Both the position numbers and the translations under genes were made by a program. From CAZSDP01 sp964605665 (GTDB lineage Bacteria; Planctomycetota; UBA8108; UBA1146), in NCBI GenBank assembly GCA_964605665.1, contig CAZSDP010000020.1, forward strand, positions 16,039 through 80,038: a DNA stretch of 64,000 nucleotides, in the 5' to 3' direction. Every line of letters starts with the position of its first letter. The stretch's first letter is position 1. Below the pieces are notes generated by a model. It searched no databases. It worked only from the letters and a program-made list of their open reading frames with translations, and had not been told where the DNA came from. Positions 52,623-62,671 of the stretch are shown here, one piece after another.

Positions 52623-52826
52623 CCGATCTTCCTTCAGCAAGTCCGGTCTGAATCCCGGGGAAGTCTCCCGAGCGCATCCGACAGGTGGATGCGTTGGGGA
52701 TCTCGCCATCCTCGCTTCTTGCGGGTCGTACGACAAGGAAAACGGAGGGGGCGCAAGTTGACACTCGCGCCCCCCCCGCGTTGATCTCAAGAATACAATG
52801 TCGCCAATTTCAGGGCGACCTTCTCC

Positions 52827-55800
52827 CTAGGGACAAGCTGGCCCCGGAATACACTCATCGAGGGAGTCCACTGTGGGGTCAACTCCACACCCGCCAAATG
52901 GCGCCGGCGGCGCGGGGCCGCTCACGAAGATGTACTGGAGGCCATAGATCACGTCTGCGACATCGATCATGCCGCTATCGTTGACATCTGCAGCGTCTGG
53001 GCACTGCAGCGGACCTCCTGAGAAGAGGTAAGCGAGGATGAAGATGAAGTCACTGATGTCGACCATGGTGTCGAGGTTTGGGTCTCCTCGATTGAATTGA
53101 GGCTCCGCGCACTCATCTGGAATGCCATCCAGATCAGTGTCATTGCTCACTCCAGAAGCGATATCGCAACTGTCCAAGACTCCGTTGGAGTTGCAATCTG
53201 GGGCTCCACTGGCGAGCTGGCAGGAATCAATCACCCCATCCATGTCGCAGTCTGTAGCACCAGCAGTGATGTCGCAGCTATCGATAATACCATTGGAATC
53301 ACAGTCACTGGCAGTTCCAGCGGAGAGCTCGCAGCTGTCGATTTGTCCATTGCTATCGCAATCGGTCGCGGTTCCGGAGGCGAGTTCGCAGCTGTCGATG
53401 GCGCCATTCATATCGCAATCAGTTGCAGTGCCAGCCAAGAGCTCGCAGCTGTCGACCTGCCCATTACCGTCGCAGTCAGCACCACTTGCGATGTCGCAGC
53501 TGTCGATCACTCCATTGCCGTTACAGTCAGGTGCGCCCGCAGCGAGCTGACAGCTATCGGGTTGACCGTCTGAGTCGCAGTCCGCGGTGCCGGAACTGAT
53601 GTCGCAGGAATCGATCTGTCCATTGGAGTTGCAGTCTGCAGCGGTACCAGCGGCAATTTCACAGCTATCGATTTGGCCATTCATATTGCAATCCGTTGCA
53701 GTGCCAGCAGCGAGTTCACAACTATCGATTTGACCATTCGAGTCGCAGTCAGTTGCGGTTCCAGCATTGATTTCGCAGCTATCAATCTGGCCATTACTGT
53801 CACAGTCGCTTGCAGTGCCGGCAGCGAACTCGCAGCTGTCGATCTGCCCATTGTTGTCGCAGTCGATTGCGGTCCCAGCACTGATCTCGCAACTGTCGAT
53901 CTGCCCGTTGCTATCGCAATCGGTAGCGGCTCCAGTAGCGATTTCACAACTATCGATGACGCCGTTTGAATCGCAATCGACCGCAGATCCTGCGTTGATC
54001 TCGCAACTATCGATCTGCCCATTGGAGTTGCAGTCCGCAGCTCCCGTTGCGATGTCGCAGCTGTCAGGAACTCCGTTGGTATCGCAGTCTGCGACACCTC
54101 CAGCGATGTCGCAGCTGTCGATGATGCCGTTGCTATTGCAGTCGCCGGCACTGCCGGCAGCAATTTCACACGAGTCGATTTGGTTGTTGCCATTGCAATC
54201 GGAAGCGGCACCAGAGGCGATTTCGCAACTGTCGATTTGGCCATTTGCGTCGCAATCGAAGCTACTGTTGTTGAGATCACAGCTGTCGGGAATACCGTTG
54301 AGATTGCAGTCGGGAACGCCACTGGCTAGGTCGCAAGAGTCGGGAACGCCATTGAGATCGCAATCCGCAGCAGTGCCGGCAGCAATCTCGCAGCTATCTA
54401 TGGAGCCATTTCCATTGCAGTCAGCAACGGTTCCAGCGGTGATTTCGCAAGCATCGAGCAGGTTGTTCGAGTTGCAGTCACTCGCACCGGCGGCGATGTC
54501 GCAGTTGTCGGGAATCCCGTTGAGATCGCAGTCTGGAGTACCGGCGATAATGTCGCAGAAATCGAGGATGCCGTTGAGGTCGCAGTCTGGTGCGGTTCCT
54601 GCCGCGATTTCGCAAGGATCGATGAGCCCATTGGAATCGCAGTCGATCGCAGTACCGGCGAGAAGCTCACACGGATCGATCGCACCGTTGCCATCACAGT
54701 CATTCGCGGTTCCCGCGGCGATTTCACAAGGATCGATTTGACCGTTGTTATCGCAGTCATCAGCGGTCCCTGCCGCGAGTTCGCAGGCGTCGATGGCTCC
54801 ATTGCCATCGCAGTCACCAGCTCCGGAAGTGATGTCGCAACTGTCGGGAATTCCGTTGAGGTCGCAATCGGAAACAAGGCCGCCAGAGATTTCACAAGAG
54901 TCGTCGAGACCATTGCCATTGCAGTCTTGAATTGCGGCACCCTGCACTTCGACGATGAGGCTCCAGCCATTCAGATTTCCGTCGTCTTGATTCACGCCGT
55001 CATTTGCGGAAATACTCCAGTTTCCGAGTCGATCTTCTCCATCGAATGCGGACAGAGGTTGCGCTGGCGTGGTGGTCCCTGCTCCACCGTCGTCATCGTA
55101 GGTGGTGATGATATCGTCGGCTGAACCTCCGCTATTTTGATGGAGGTTGACAGTGGTCGCGGTCGGACTCGTGACTTGAACCAGGAGGTCACCAATCCAA
55201 GTGTGAGTGATTTGTACGGCAACGTCGACGTCGAGGACCACTCCAGAGTCTGCGACGGTCAGGGTGTCGATTGCTGGTCCACCGTTCGAGACGATGGGGA
55301 TCGGTGGGGAGAGGACACGGTCGTATGTGACGATTCCCGAGGCCTCACACTCGTCCAGAACTCCATTGTTGTCGCAATCAGATCCTGCCGAGAGTTCGCA
55401 GCTGTCGGGAATCCCATTGAAGTTACAGTCGGTGTCGCTGCCAGAAGAGAGTTCACAAGTGTCGAGGACTCCATCGTTATCGCAGTCGGTGGCAGTGCCA
55501 GCACTGAGCTGGCAACTGTCGAGGACTCCATCGAGGTCACAGTCAGTTGCCAGTCCACCGGTGATGTCGCAGGAGTCCGGCTGTCCATTGAGGTTGCAAT
55601 CCTCTTCGCACTCGTCTGGAACCCCATTGCTGTTGCAATCGGCACTGAATCCGCTCGCTACGTCATCGATGTCGGGGATTCCATTGTTATTGCAGTCGAG
55701 GCTGCCGCCAGTAGGCGCCTGGATCATCGGAATCGTGAGTGAATTTGGTGTTCCTGGTTTGAAGAGCGCCAAGGTCGCATCACCAGGCCCTGGAGGCACA

Positions 55801-56879
55801 TTCGCATCGAATCGGAAGTTGTAGAGGGTCGACCAACGCAGAGCGTTCGCGTTTTGATTGACCGCATGTGTTTCCGTGGACCAGGTTGCCGTTGAAGCGC
55901 TTTGAGTGAAGGTCCAATCTGCTCCTGCGTACGGTTCACCGCTGTGGTAGTCCACGTCGTGGAAGCCGACGTTGGTGAGGACGACACCCGCGGGAACCGG
56001 GACCGAAAAGCTCTGTCCGCTTCGATCAGAGTTTAGGTTGAAGATGGCGTATTCGTAGTGCCACGTTCCATCTCCGTTGTTGGTGACATCATAGCCGAGG
56101 ATGAAGAGACCTTCGCCGGGCACTCGAGCATCGACCAAAGTGACGGTCGGCTGGAAATCCTGCCACGCTTGAATACCTGGGTCTTCGCGACGAGTTGCTT
56201 GGCCGGCGATGAAGGACATCGTGTGGCTTGCATCAGATCCAAAAGTGACGGGGCGGTAGGAGGCGTTGTTCTCGCCGTTTCCTGCTTGTGCATCGTCTTG
56301 TGTTACATAGTGACCGCTGACGACGTACTGAGCTCCTGCATTGAGAGCCGGATTGACATCGGCAGTCAGTACTTTGAGTCGGCGGTCCACTGGTCCACTG
56401 AATGCGGGATCACCAGGAGGGTAGGGAAAGAACCCAGTGAATGCGTTGACTTCCGATCGAGGCCCCAGATTTCCTTGTGACCCGTTCAGTCCAGCAGAGT
56501 AAGGGTCGGAGCATCCCACCCCGAGGGCAGTTCCATCCGTGGGGGAACAAGTGGCGCAGAGACTCTGCGAGAGAGCAAAGAAGCCGTGCTTCAGCCAACT
56601 GATTCCAATTTGTTCGAATCGTCCGTCCTTTAGCCGAAACAGCTCCTGCCCGATCACCGGGTGTTCGTTGGTGCCCGAGATCCAGATCAGATCCGCGTCA
56701 CCTTGGTTGCATGAGGTCGTTCCAACGGAGTAAGCGTGAAATGCTCCTTCTGAGCCGTAGCTCGCCACTTGGTGGAGATCTCCGACGATCACATCGGGAT
56801 TCTGAGCAAATAGGGGCGCCATGGTGCTGGTCAAGAGCAGTATCGAGATACGGCAGAGAGACGCAGAGAACCGCGACAT
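52827..56879 (-). CDS. Giant exported CDxNGxxDSCE-repeat protein with P-domain and dockerin-like module
   Basis: A 1350-residue protein from the ATG at 56879 (AAAGGA upstream) with a signal peptide (ISILLLTSTMAPLFAQ). Residues about 30-390 are a beta-rich domain with seven or so cysteines. About seven repeats of 13-20 residues follow, then a proprotein-convertase-like P-domain (about 515-645; THTWIGDLLVQVTSPT, NWSISANDGVNQDDGNLNGW), then about 33 more repeats of the form DCDSNGQIDSCEIAAGTAT, and finally the EF-hand pair (RGDPNLDTMVDISDFIFILAYL, DVNDSGMIDVADVIYGLQY) with tail CGVDPTVDSLDECIPGPACP. Each repeat has two cysteines and Asp/Asn/Gly positions of a calcium loop, so a disulfide- and calcium-stiffened stalk is likely. 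Confidence 0.87.
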   Translation of the reverse strand: MSRFSASLCRISILLLTSTMAPLFAQNPDVIVGDLHQVASYGSEGAFHAYSVGTTSCNQGDADLIWISGTNEHPVIGQELFRLKDGRFEQIGISWLKHGFFALSQSLCATCSPTDGTALGVGCSDPYSAGLNGSQGNLGPRSEVNAFTGFFPYPPGDPAFSGPVDRRLKVLTADVNPALNAGAQYVVSGHYVTQDDAQAGNGENNASYRPVTFGSDASHTMSFIAGQATRREDPGIQAWQDFQPTVTLVDARVPGEGLFILGYDVTNNGDGTWHYEYAIFNLNSDRSGQSFSVPVPAGVVLTNVGFHDVDYHSGEPYAGADWTFTQSASTATWSTETHAVNQNANALRWSTLYNFRFDANVPPGPGDATLALFKPGTPNSLTIPMIQAPTGGSLDCNNNGIPDIDDVASGFSADCNSNGVPDECEEDCNLNGQPDSCDITGGLATDCDLDGVLDSCQLSAGTATDCDNDGVLDTCELSSGSDTDCNFNGIPDSCELSAGSDCDNNGVLDECEASGIVTYDRVLSPPIPIVSNGGPAIDTLTVADSGVVLDVDVAVQITHTWIGDLLVQVTSPTATTVNLHQNSGGSADDIITTYDDDGGAGTTTPAQPLSAFDGEDRLGNWSISANDGVNQDDGNLNGWSLIVEVQGAAIQDCNGNGLDDSCEISGGLVSDCDLNGIPDSCDITSGAGDCDGNGAIDACELAAGTADDCDNNGQIDPCEIAAGTANDCDGNGAIDPCELLAGTAIDCDSNGLIDPCEIAAGTAPDCDLNGILDFCDIIAGTPDCDLNGIPDNCDIAAGASDCNSNNLLDACEITAGTVADCNGNGSIDSCEIAAGTAADCDLNGVPDSCDLASGVPDCNLNGIPDSCDLNNSSFDCDANGQIDSCEIASGAASDCNGNNQIDSCEIAAGSAGDCNSNGIIDSCDIAGGVADCDTNGVPDSCDIATGAADCNSNGQIDSCEINAGSAVDCDSNGVIDSCEIATGAATDCDSNGQIDSCEISAGTAIDCDNNGQIDSCEFAAGTASDCDSNGQIDSCEINAGTATDCDSNGQIDSCELAAGTATDCNMNGQIDSCEIAAGTAADCNSNGQIDSCDISSGTADCDSDGQPDSCQLAAGAPDCNGNGVIDSCDIASGADCDGNGQVDSCELLAGTATDCDMNGAIDSCELASGTATDCDSNGQIDSCELSAGTASDCDSNGIIDSCDITAGATDCDMDGVIDSCQLASGAPDCNSNGVLDSCDIASGVSNDTDLDGIPDECAEPQFNRGDPNLDTMVDISDFIFILAYLFSGGPLQCPDAADVNDSGMIDVADVIYGLQYIFVSGPAPPAPFGGCGVDPTVDSLDECIPGPACP
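53100..54928 (-). repeat. Coding minisatellite: about 33 units of 51-57 bases
   Basis: A tandem array inside the gene at 52827, each unit encoding DCxxNGxxDxCE plus a variable alanine/glycine/threonine linker. Units are similar but not identical, and the linkers change length by whole codons. A second, shorter block of about seven units is at 55345-55702; the P-domain lies between them. Confidence 0.88.
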
Positions 56880-57518
56880 GCGATTGTCCTTTCGGCTCCC
56901 CTCTCGGCCAGGAGGGGAGAAGCCTGAGTCCGATCGAATCAGGAATTGGTGGCTTCGTCTGCAGGTGGCGCGCAAGGTCGAGGGAAACCGCAAGGGATCG
57001 ATCGACGATTGCTGAGTCGAATGCAGTCGGAGCGTGGTCGACCCTTCGATAGAAGGGCCGGTTAGGATGTAAAAGGAACGTCAAAATGGATCTGTAACCC
57101 AACGATTTTGGCTCTGTGATGAGGCTGAAATCGCCCGTTTGAAGTCCTCTCGCCCGTCACGATCTGAGCGATCGAACGAGGTCTGATTCCTGCACACGGA
57201 AGAGAAGCCACGACATACAGCACCAACGAGTCCTCCCTATCTTAGCAGCCCAAACCAGAGGTAGAGAAGTAGGTGAATCAGGATTTCTGGCGGAATCGCT
57301 GTAGAAACGGCGATCGCCTTCTGGAGGCTCTCCTTTTGATTTTCTTGTCTTTTTCTACCATTGATCGACGATGCCGCCCCGAAGTGAGCCGTCTCACTGC
57401 TGCGACAGGGTCACAGCTCTCGCCATTTTGAGGACTCCTCGTGAGACGGTGTTCCGCTTAAGTGCTTATTTTAAAGTGATTTGTGTCTCTCCTTTGGAGG
57501 GGCAAGGGAGAGAAGGTC
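56880..57518. other. Intergenic region between divergent genes
   Basis: About 640 bases, more AT-rich than the flanks, with a T-rich stretch near 57330-57360. It holds the upstream regions of the repeat protein (minus) and the hydrolase (plus). No RNA gene or repeat was recognised. A GTG at 57483 could start the hydrolase 12 codons earlier. Confidence 0.45.
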
Positions 57519-58361
57519 TTGAGTCAGTTCGCACGCCTCCATCGATCACAGGTGACTCCTGATTCAGCGGGCTCGACTCCGCATTCCTGGGTCGTGTTCT
57601 TACACGGCATTCTCGGGAGCGGGGCAAACTGGGGGAGCTTCGCTCGACGTTTCGTCGAGGCCCGCCCCGATTGGGGAGCGCTCTTGGTCGATTTACGGCT
57701 GCATGGCCGCTCGGCAGCGGGCCAAAATCCCCACACTGTTGCTTCTGCGGCTCAGGATGTGGTGGAGGCGCTCGAAGAGGAGGGGATCGCTCCAGCTGTG
57801 GTCAGCGGGCACTCATTCGGTTCGAAGATCGCCTACCGCGTGGCGAAATCGCTTCGATCCTCTCCAGAGTCGGTATGGATCCTCGACGCTGACCCCGGGA
57901 AGCGTCCCGAAAATGAGGAAAAGTCGCTGGTCTTACGAGTCCTCTCGACGCTTCGTCATTTGCCGAAGAGTTATGACCGGCGCGATGAGTTTATCGAGGC
58001 ACTGACGTCTCGCGGATATTCAGCGAGTCTCGCCGGGTGGCTCGGCAAGAATCTGGTCAGAGAGCAGGGTGTTCTCCAATTGCAGGTGGACCTCGATGCC
58101 ATCGAAGCAATCTTACACGACTACCATCAAGTCGATCTTTGGCCGGAGATTGAGTCGTCGGAAGAAGGTGGGAGTGAGTCTCCTGAGCTCAATGTCGTTC
58201 TCGGTGGGCGCTCAGATGTGATCACTCCACCGATTCGATCTCGGATCGAGCAGGCTCGCGATCGTGGTCTGTTACGGCTCCATGAGCTACCCGACGCGGG
58301 ACACTGGGTTCACATCGATGCTCCCAGGCGCCTGCTAGAGATCTTTGTGAATTCGCTTTGA
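57519..58361 (+). CDS. Alpha/beta-hydrolase
   Basis: A 280-residue enzyme. HGILGSGANW (oxyanion loop, 29-38), VDLRLHGRS, nucleophile elbow GHSFGS (Ser99), the acid GRSDVITP and the catalytic His in DAGHWVHID complete the triad; it resembles YbfF/EPHX-type esterases. The TTG at 57519 is preceded by GAGAGAAGG at good spacing; a GTG at 57483 is the alternative. Substrate unknown; no clear operon partner. Confidence 0.85.
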   Translation: MSQFARLHRSQVTPDSAGSTPHSWVVFLHGILGSGANWGSFARRFVEARPDWGALLVDLRLHGRSAAGQNPHTVASAAQDVVEALEEEGIAPAVVSGHSFGSKIAYRVAKSLRSSPESVWILDADPGKRPENEEKSLVLRVLSTLRHLPKSYDRRDEFIEALTSRGYSASLAGWLGKNLVREQGVLQLQVDLDAIEAILHDYHQVDLWPEIESSEEGGSESPELNVVLGGRSDVITPPIRSRIEQARDRGLLRLHELPDAGHWVHIDAPRRLLEIFVNSL

Positions 58362-58525
58362 TCGGGCTCAGTTCGGGATCTTGAGCGGTCTATCGGTTGT
58401 TGTTGGAGTGGTCACGGTTGGTTGAGATCCCTTCGGAGAGTTGATCGAGGGCCAAAACGGGAATAAGTTATCTGTCGAATCACCGATCCAATTTTGCAGC
58501 CCATCGGGCAAGTCAGGGGAATCTC

Positions 58526-60793
58526 ATGACTCGACAGAAGCGGTTTGGGTTCTTCGTTATTCTCGCCTTGATCGTCCTCGGCCTATTTCTGTTCATTCAG
58601 CCCCCTGACAAGGATCAATCGGAGAGGCCCGCGGGGCAAATCGCCCCAGAGCAAGGTCAAGGAAGTGGCGACTTCCCTGCCGACTCCGATCGTCGTGTTC
58701 ACTCTGAGCCGAAGCGTACCGATTCTGATACCTCTGAATTCAAGAGCCCAAAGATCGAGAGTTCAATTCCTGAATCAGAACTCGTCCACCTCTCTTTTTT
58801 GGTTCTCGATCCACTGGGTTCACCGGTTGAGAACGCAATGGTGAGCATGATCCAAACTTCCAAGATCCCAAACTCCAATGTCCCAAATCAGCCTCGCTTG
58901 ACTGAAGGTGACGCCTGGCAGGCGAGTACGGATGAGTCCGGGGAGGCGGTGTTGGCGATCGAGCTGCCGAGCGGAGTCTTCAGCTGGACGGTGGGTGTTG
59001 CTAAAGAGCGTTTCGAGGACTTTTTGGGTGAGTGGCAAGGTTCGGCGCGAGAAGGTTTAGATCGTGAAGATTCAATCGTTTTAGATACAGGACTGGCGCA
59101 GAGCTCTGGAACTCCTGAGGACCCTTTTGTCATCCAGCTCCCTTTCGAAACTTCCATCATGGGCCGGGTCCTATTGCCAGATGATCAAGCTGCCAGCAAG
59201 GCATGCCTGGTTGCGATCCAGCGCGACACTGGGAATCAAGGGTGGGCAGAACCGGCCATTACCCACGTCGAAGATGGGGCTGGATCGTATTACTTTGGTC
59301 CGTTGCAACCGGGACGCTATTGGGTTTGGGCTTATCAACCCGAGTTTGCACGAAGCGCTAAGGTCGTGGTGGAAGTTGCCGAAGGGGAGCGCGCTCTTGA
59401 TGTGGATGTCGAGCTCGAACTCGGTTTTGAGGCGGTGATCACTGTCCTTGACCAATTGAGTGGAAGGCCGATCGAAGGTGCGGCTGTTTATCCGCATCTC
59501 GAACATGTTCCAGGAACAGTGGATTTTCCTCATCGTAGCAAGAGATTCGACGCACGAGTTCGGAATGTCGCCGCGACGAATCGATCTGGAATTGCGAACA
59601 TTTTCGATCTTCCCCTGCGGAAGACTCTGTTGAGGGTTCTTCATCCTGATTTCCGAATCGCTGAGACCTGGATCGAACCGGACGCTAACGGAGTCGCATC
59701 TGCAACGATTCGGCTTGAAACTGGACCGAGTATTCGTGGAGACGTGGTCGACGCAGAAGGTAACCTGGTGGATGGACCGGAGATTTTTGCCGTCACCATG
59801 ACGCTCGATCGAGACCTGTCCGAAGTGCTCGCGGGTGAGGTGATCGATGGAAGCTATGAGATTGCTCATGTGAATCCCGGTCGCTATGTCGTGGTTTATC
59901 CAGGTCAGTCGGCTGACGGAAGCGACACAAAAATGCAATTCACCATGGTGGGCCTCGAGAAAGACGCAGTGGTCGACTTCGTAGAAGTCGCAGAACTTGC
60001 CACCTTGAGTGGGCTGTTTGTGGGAAGTGATGAGAAGCCTGTCGGAAATAAATACGTCACAGTGTCGCGAGTGGACGATGTGGGAGAGCTCTCGTTTCGT
60101 AGTGGAACGACAGACGCTGACGGTAGATTTGAGATCAGAAACCTCACCCTTGCTGAATGGACGATCTCGGTCTCCTCGAGTCCTGAATCGATGGTTGCCA
60201 TCGCGACTCTCGAACTGAGAGAACCGATCGACTATGAGGAGCAGTTCACCGTGCCGCAGGGAGAGATCTTTGGTCAGGTGAACGATGCTGCAGGTCGGGC
60301 GGTGCACCCAGTGGAGTTGTTCATATTCCAGGCAGACTCTGCATCGGGTGGATCGGTTTGGCGCGGTCGGTGTGAGGCTGATCAAGAGGGCGCTTTTCGG
60401 TTTCAGGGCCTTCCCGAGGGAAGTTTCTTTCTCTTCGCTCAAAGTCCTGGGTTCCGGCAGACCACTTCACCGCCGATCGAGTTGTCATCGGGAGGAGAGG
60501 CGGAGTTCGATCTGGTCCTCGAGCCAGGCGGGAGCGTGCGCGTCATCGTGGAAGACTCGAATGGCGCACCTCAATCTGGTGTGGATGTCAGAATCCTCAA
60601 CCGCGATAGCCGAGTGATCAATGAGGGTTTACCTGCCCGGACCGACGAAAGAGGCGTCTACGTCTTTTCCAGTCTGGAGCCTGGTGAGTTTCGAATTCAC
60701 TTGAGCAGGGAAGGTCACTCGCTCGACATCGATGAGCAGTTTACGGCGAAGATGGGGGAAACAGTCGAGGTGCTCCTTCAAGTTCCTCGGTGA
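58526..60793 (+). CDS. Membrane-anchored protein of carboxypeptidase-regulatory-like repeats
   Basis: A 755-residue protein. A signal anchor (about 8-25, GFFVILALIVLGLFLFIQPP) precedes a polar linker and at least five Ig-like carboxypeptidase-regulatory/SdrD-B-type beta domains (motifs VLDPLGSPVENAMVSMIQ, RPIEGAAVYPHLE, VNDAAGRAVHPVELFIF, VEDSNGAPQSGVDVRILN, each paired with GxYxxxxLxPGxY/F endings such as FSSLEPGEFRIHL). No catalytic motif is seen. Probably an extracytoplasmic structural or adhesion protein. Confidence 0.82.
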   Translation: MTRQKRFGFFVILALIVLGLFLFIQPPDKDQSERPAGQIAPEQGQGSGDFPADSDRRVHSEPKRTDSDTSEFKSPKIESSIPESELVHLSFLVLDPLGSPVENAMVSMIQTSKIPNSNVPNQPRLTEGDAWQASTDESGEAVLAIELPSGVFSWTVGVAKERFEDFLGEWQGSAREGLDREDSIVLDTGLAQSSGTPEDPFVIQLPFETSIMGRVLLPDDQAASKACLVAIQRDTGNQGWAEPAITHVEDGAGSYYFGPLQPGRYWVWAYQPEFARSAKVVVEVAEGERALDVDVELELGFEAVITVLDQLSGRPIEGAAVYPHLEHVPGTVDFPHRSKRFDARVRNVAATNRSGIANIFDLPLRKTLLRVLHPDFRIAETWIEPDANGVASATIRLETGPSIRGDVVDAEGNLVDGPEIFAVTMTLDRDLSEVLAGEVIDGSYEIAHVNPGRYVVVYPGQSADGSDTKMQFTMVGLEKDAVVDFVEVAELATLSGLFVGSDEKPVGNKYVTVSRVDDVGELSFRSGTTDADGRFEIRNLTLAEWTISVSSSPESMVAIATLELREPIDYEEQFTVPQGEIFGQVNDAAGRAVHPVELFIFQADSASGGSVWRGRCEADQEGAFRFQGLPEGSFFLFAQSPGFRQTTSPPIELSSGGEAEFDLVLEPGGSVRVIVEDSNGAPQSGVDVRILNRDSRVINEGLPARTDERGVYVFSSLEPGEFRIHLSREGHSLDIDEQFTAKMGETVEVLLQVPR

Positions 60794-60872
60794 CGTGTCG
60801 CCGTGAATCAGTCTCCACCCTTCTCAGGATGGAGCATGCTCCAAGGTTGGGAGTCGAGATCTCCTGCAGCAG

Positions 60873-62642
60873 TTACCCGGCGATGGTCTTTGATCCACCA
60901 GGCCGAGAGAGATCTCCATTCGGCCCGAATCGCTCGACCTCTTGCAGGAGTTTGCTCTCGTCTTGGAGTGGTTCCAGCTGAATTGGTCGTTCTGGCGTGC
61001 TATCGATTTGGATCGAGGTGGTCGGATACGCGAATCCAACACCGAGATGTTCGGCAAGACGAATCACCTCCAGCATGAAGTCTTGTCTTGCTTTGAGCTC
61101 GGCTGTCCAGTCGGGAACATCGAAGAAGACGTAAACGAGGACCTGGAGGCCACTGTCACCAAAGTCATTGAGAAAGACCTGATAGTAGTCTTGGCGCATT
61201 CGATCATTGGCGGCGACGATCTGTCGTATTCCTTCGCAGAACGCTTCGATTTCAGTTGCTCGCGTGGAATAGAGCAAACCCAATCTCGTGACGTATCGTC
61301 GCCAGCGACGAGCCCCCATATTGTCGATCGCTGAGTCGACCAACTTCGAATTGGGGAGTGCGACGACCGAATTGTAAAACGTCCTTATCCGGGTGGTACG
61401 GAACCCGATCTCCTCCACGGTGCCCTCCACCGCGCCGACGACGATCCAGTCCCCGACCTGGAATGGTTTGTCTGCAAAGACGGTCAAGGATCCAAAGAAG
61501 TTCGCGAAGGTGTCTTTGGCTGCGAGACCAACTCCGATTCCGACGACGCCCAATCCAGCAAGGAAAGAAACGATATCGACATCGAGATTGTCAAGAACGA
61601 AGAGAAAGGCGCCAATCGTGATCAGAACTTTGAGGCTGCGTTCAAGCATCGGAGCGAGTTGATCATCGAGGCGAGAATCTGTTTTCATCGCAGCGTCACG
61701 TAATCGAGCGCCGATGAGATCTGCTAGGCGAAAAGCGACGAGCATCAGGCCGATTGAGGCGATCAGTTTGGAGGTGATCACCATCACCTTATCGCCGGTC
61801 GAATCTAGTTCGAGGTATTGGTAGAGAAGCGCGATGAGGCCAGCCGCAGCGAAGTAACCGAGCGCTCCACTCAGGGCACGAATTGCGTCCTGGGTCTGTT
61901 TCCCTTTCGCTCTGCGCCTTGTCCATGCGCCTGCGAGGGCCCGGATGAAGAACCCGACGATGCGCTGGATGAGCCATGCGCTCAGGAGGAGGCTTGCGAT
62001 GCCGATCCATTGCCAGTGTTCCAAGAAGAGGGCTCGCTCCTGAAGGAAGTCAGGCATCAAGTCTCGGACGCTAAACGCCACATACTTGGTTCTTCCCTGA
62101 CTTGAAAATGCCTGGAGCATTCTTACCGTTTCAGACTCGATCCAGCGTGAGTTAAAGAGCCAGCGACCGCCGACGAGATTCATGACAATGTTGCCCTGAT
62201 CTGTCGGAAGTAAGAACTCTGTTTGACCGGGGATGATTTCAGGAAGAGAGTCGTAGGAGATCTCTCCGCGATAATTGAGGACGTCGATCACTCGCCTTGC
62301 TCGACGAAACGCCTCGAGACTGACCCCCTCTGCTTGGTCATCGGTTTCTAAGCACCGAACCGCCCGAAGCAGAGCTTGTAGTTGGTTCTTCGTTTCGATT
62401 TTGGAGAGTTCTCGTACTCGGTCTTTTCGCGTCGCGTCATTCCAGTTTTCAATAAAGGTCTGTAGCAGCAATCGCGGAGAACTGACATCGATAGAGAGTG
62501 GGCTCTTCGCTTCGTTTACAGCGCTGCTCGTGTCGTTGGGCTTGGGAGGTGCTGCTGGAGTCGTTTGGAGGCCAAAAACCGCCAATTGGGCAAACAGAAT
62601 GCCGCTGCACAACGTGACGAGGCTCAGGTATCGAGTCAGCAT
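60873..62642 (-). CDS. MscS-family mechanosensitive ion channel
   Basis: A 589-residue protein with a signal peptide, a periplasmic domain (about 35-205), several membrane helices (about 210-410) and the MscS pore helix and beta domain (SFLAGLGVVGIGVGLAAKD; NFFGSLTVFADKPFQVGDW; VEEIGFRTTRIRTFYNSVV; LPNSKLVDSAIDN). Larger than E. coli MscS (286 residues), as in MscM/YbdG-like members with N-terminal extensions. Its ATG lies 29 bases after the topoisomerase VI A stop on the same strand, so it may be in the same transcript. It releases solutes on osmotic downshock by family function. Confidence 0.9.
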   Translation of the reverse strand: MLTRYLSLVTLCSGILFAQLAVFGLQTTPAAPPKPNDTSSAVNEAKSPLSIDVSSPRLLLQTFIENWNDATRKDRVRELSKIETKNQLQALLRAVRCLETDDQAEGVSLEAFRRARRVIDVLNYRGEISYDSLPEIIPGQTEFLLPTDQGNIVMNLVGGRWLFNSRWIESETVRMLQAFSSQGRTKYVAFSVRDLMPDFLQERALFLEHWQWIGIASLLLSAWLIQRIVGFFIRALAGAWTRRRAKGKQTQDAIRALSGALGYFAAAGLIALLYQYLELDSTGDKVMVITSKLIASIGLMLVAFRLADLIGARLRDAAMKTDSRLDDQLAPMLERSLKVLITIGAFLFVLDNLDVDIVSFLAGLGVVGIGVGLAAKDTFANFFGSLTVFADKPFQVGDWIVVGAVEGTVEEIGFRTTRIRTFYNSVVALPNSKLVDSAIDNMGARRWRRYVTRLGLLYSTRATEIEAFCEGIRQIVAANDRMRQDYYQVFLNDFGDSGLQVLVYVFFDVPDWTAELKARQDFMLEVIRLAEHLGVGFAYPTTSIQIDSTPERPIQLEPLQDESKLLQEVERFGPNGDLSRPGGSKTIAG

Positions 62643-62671
62643 TGCTCTCGCTTTCCCCGGAGTGGGTCAGT

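Noticed and set aside
53100..54928. Tandem units of about 54 bases suggesting a CRISPR array
   Set aside because: Units are coding, contiguous without unique spacers, and vary by whole codons.
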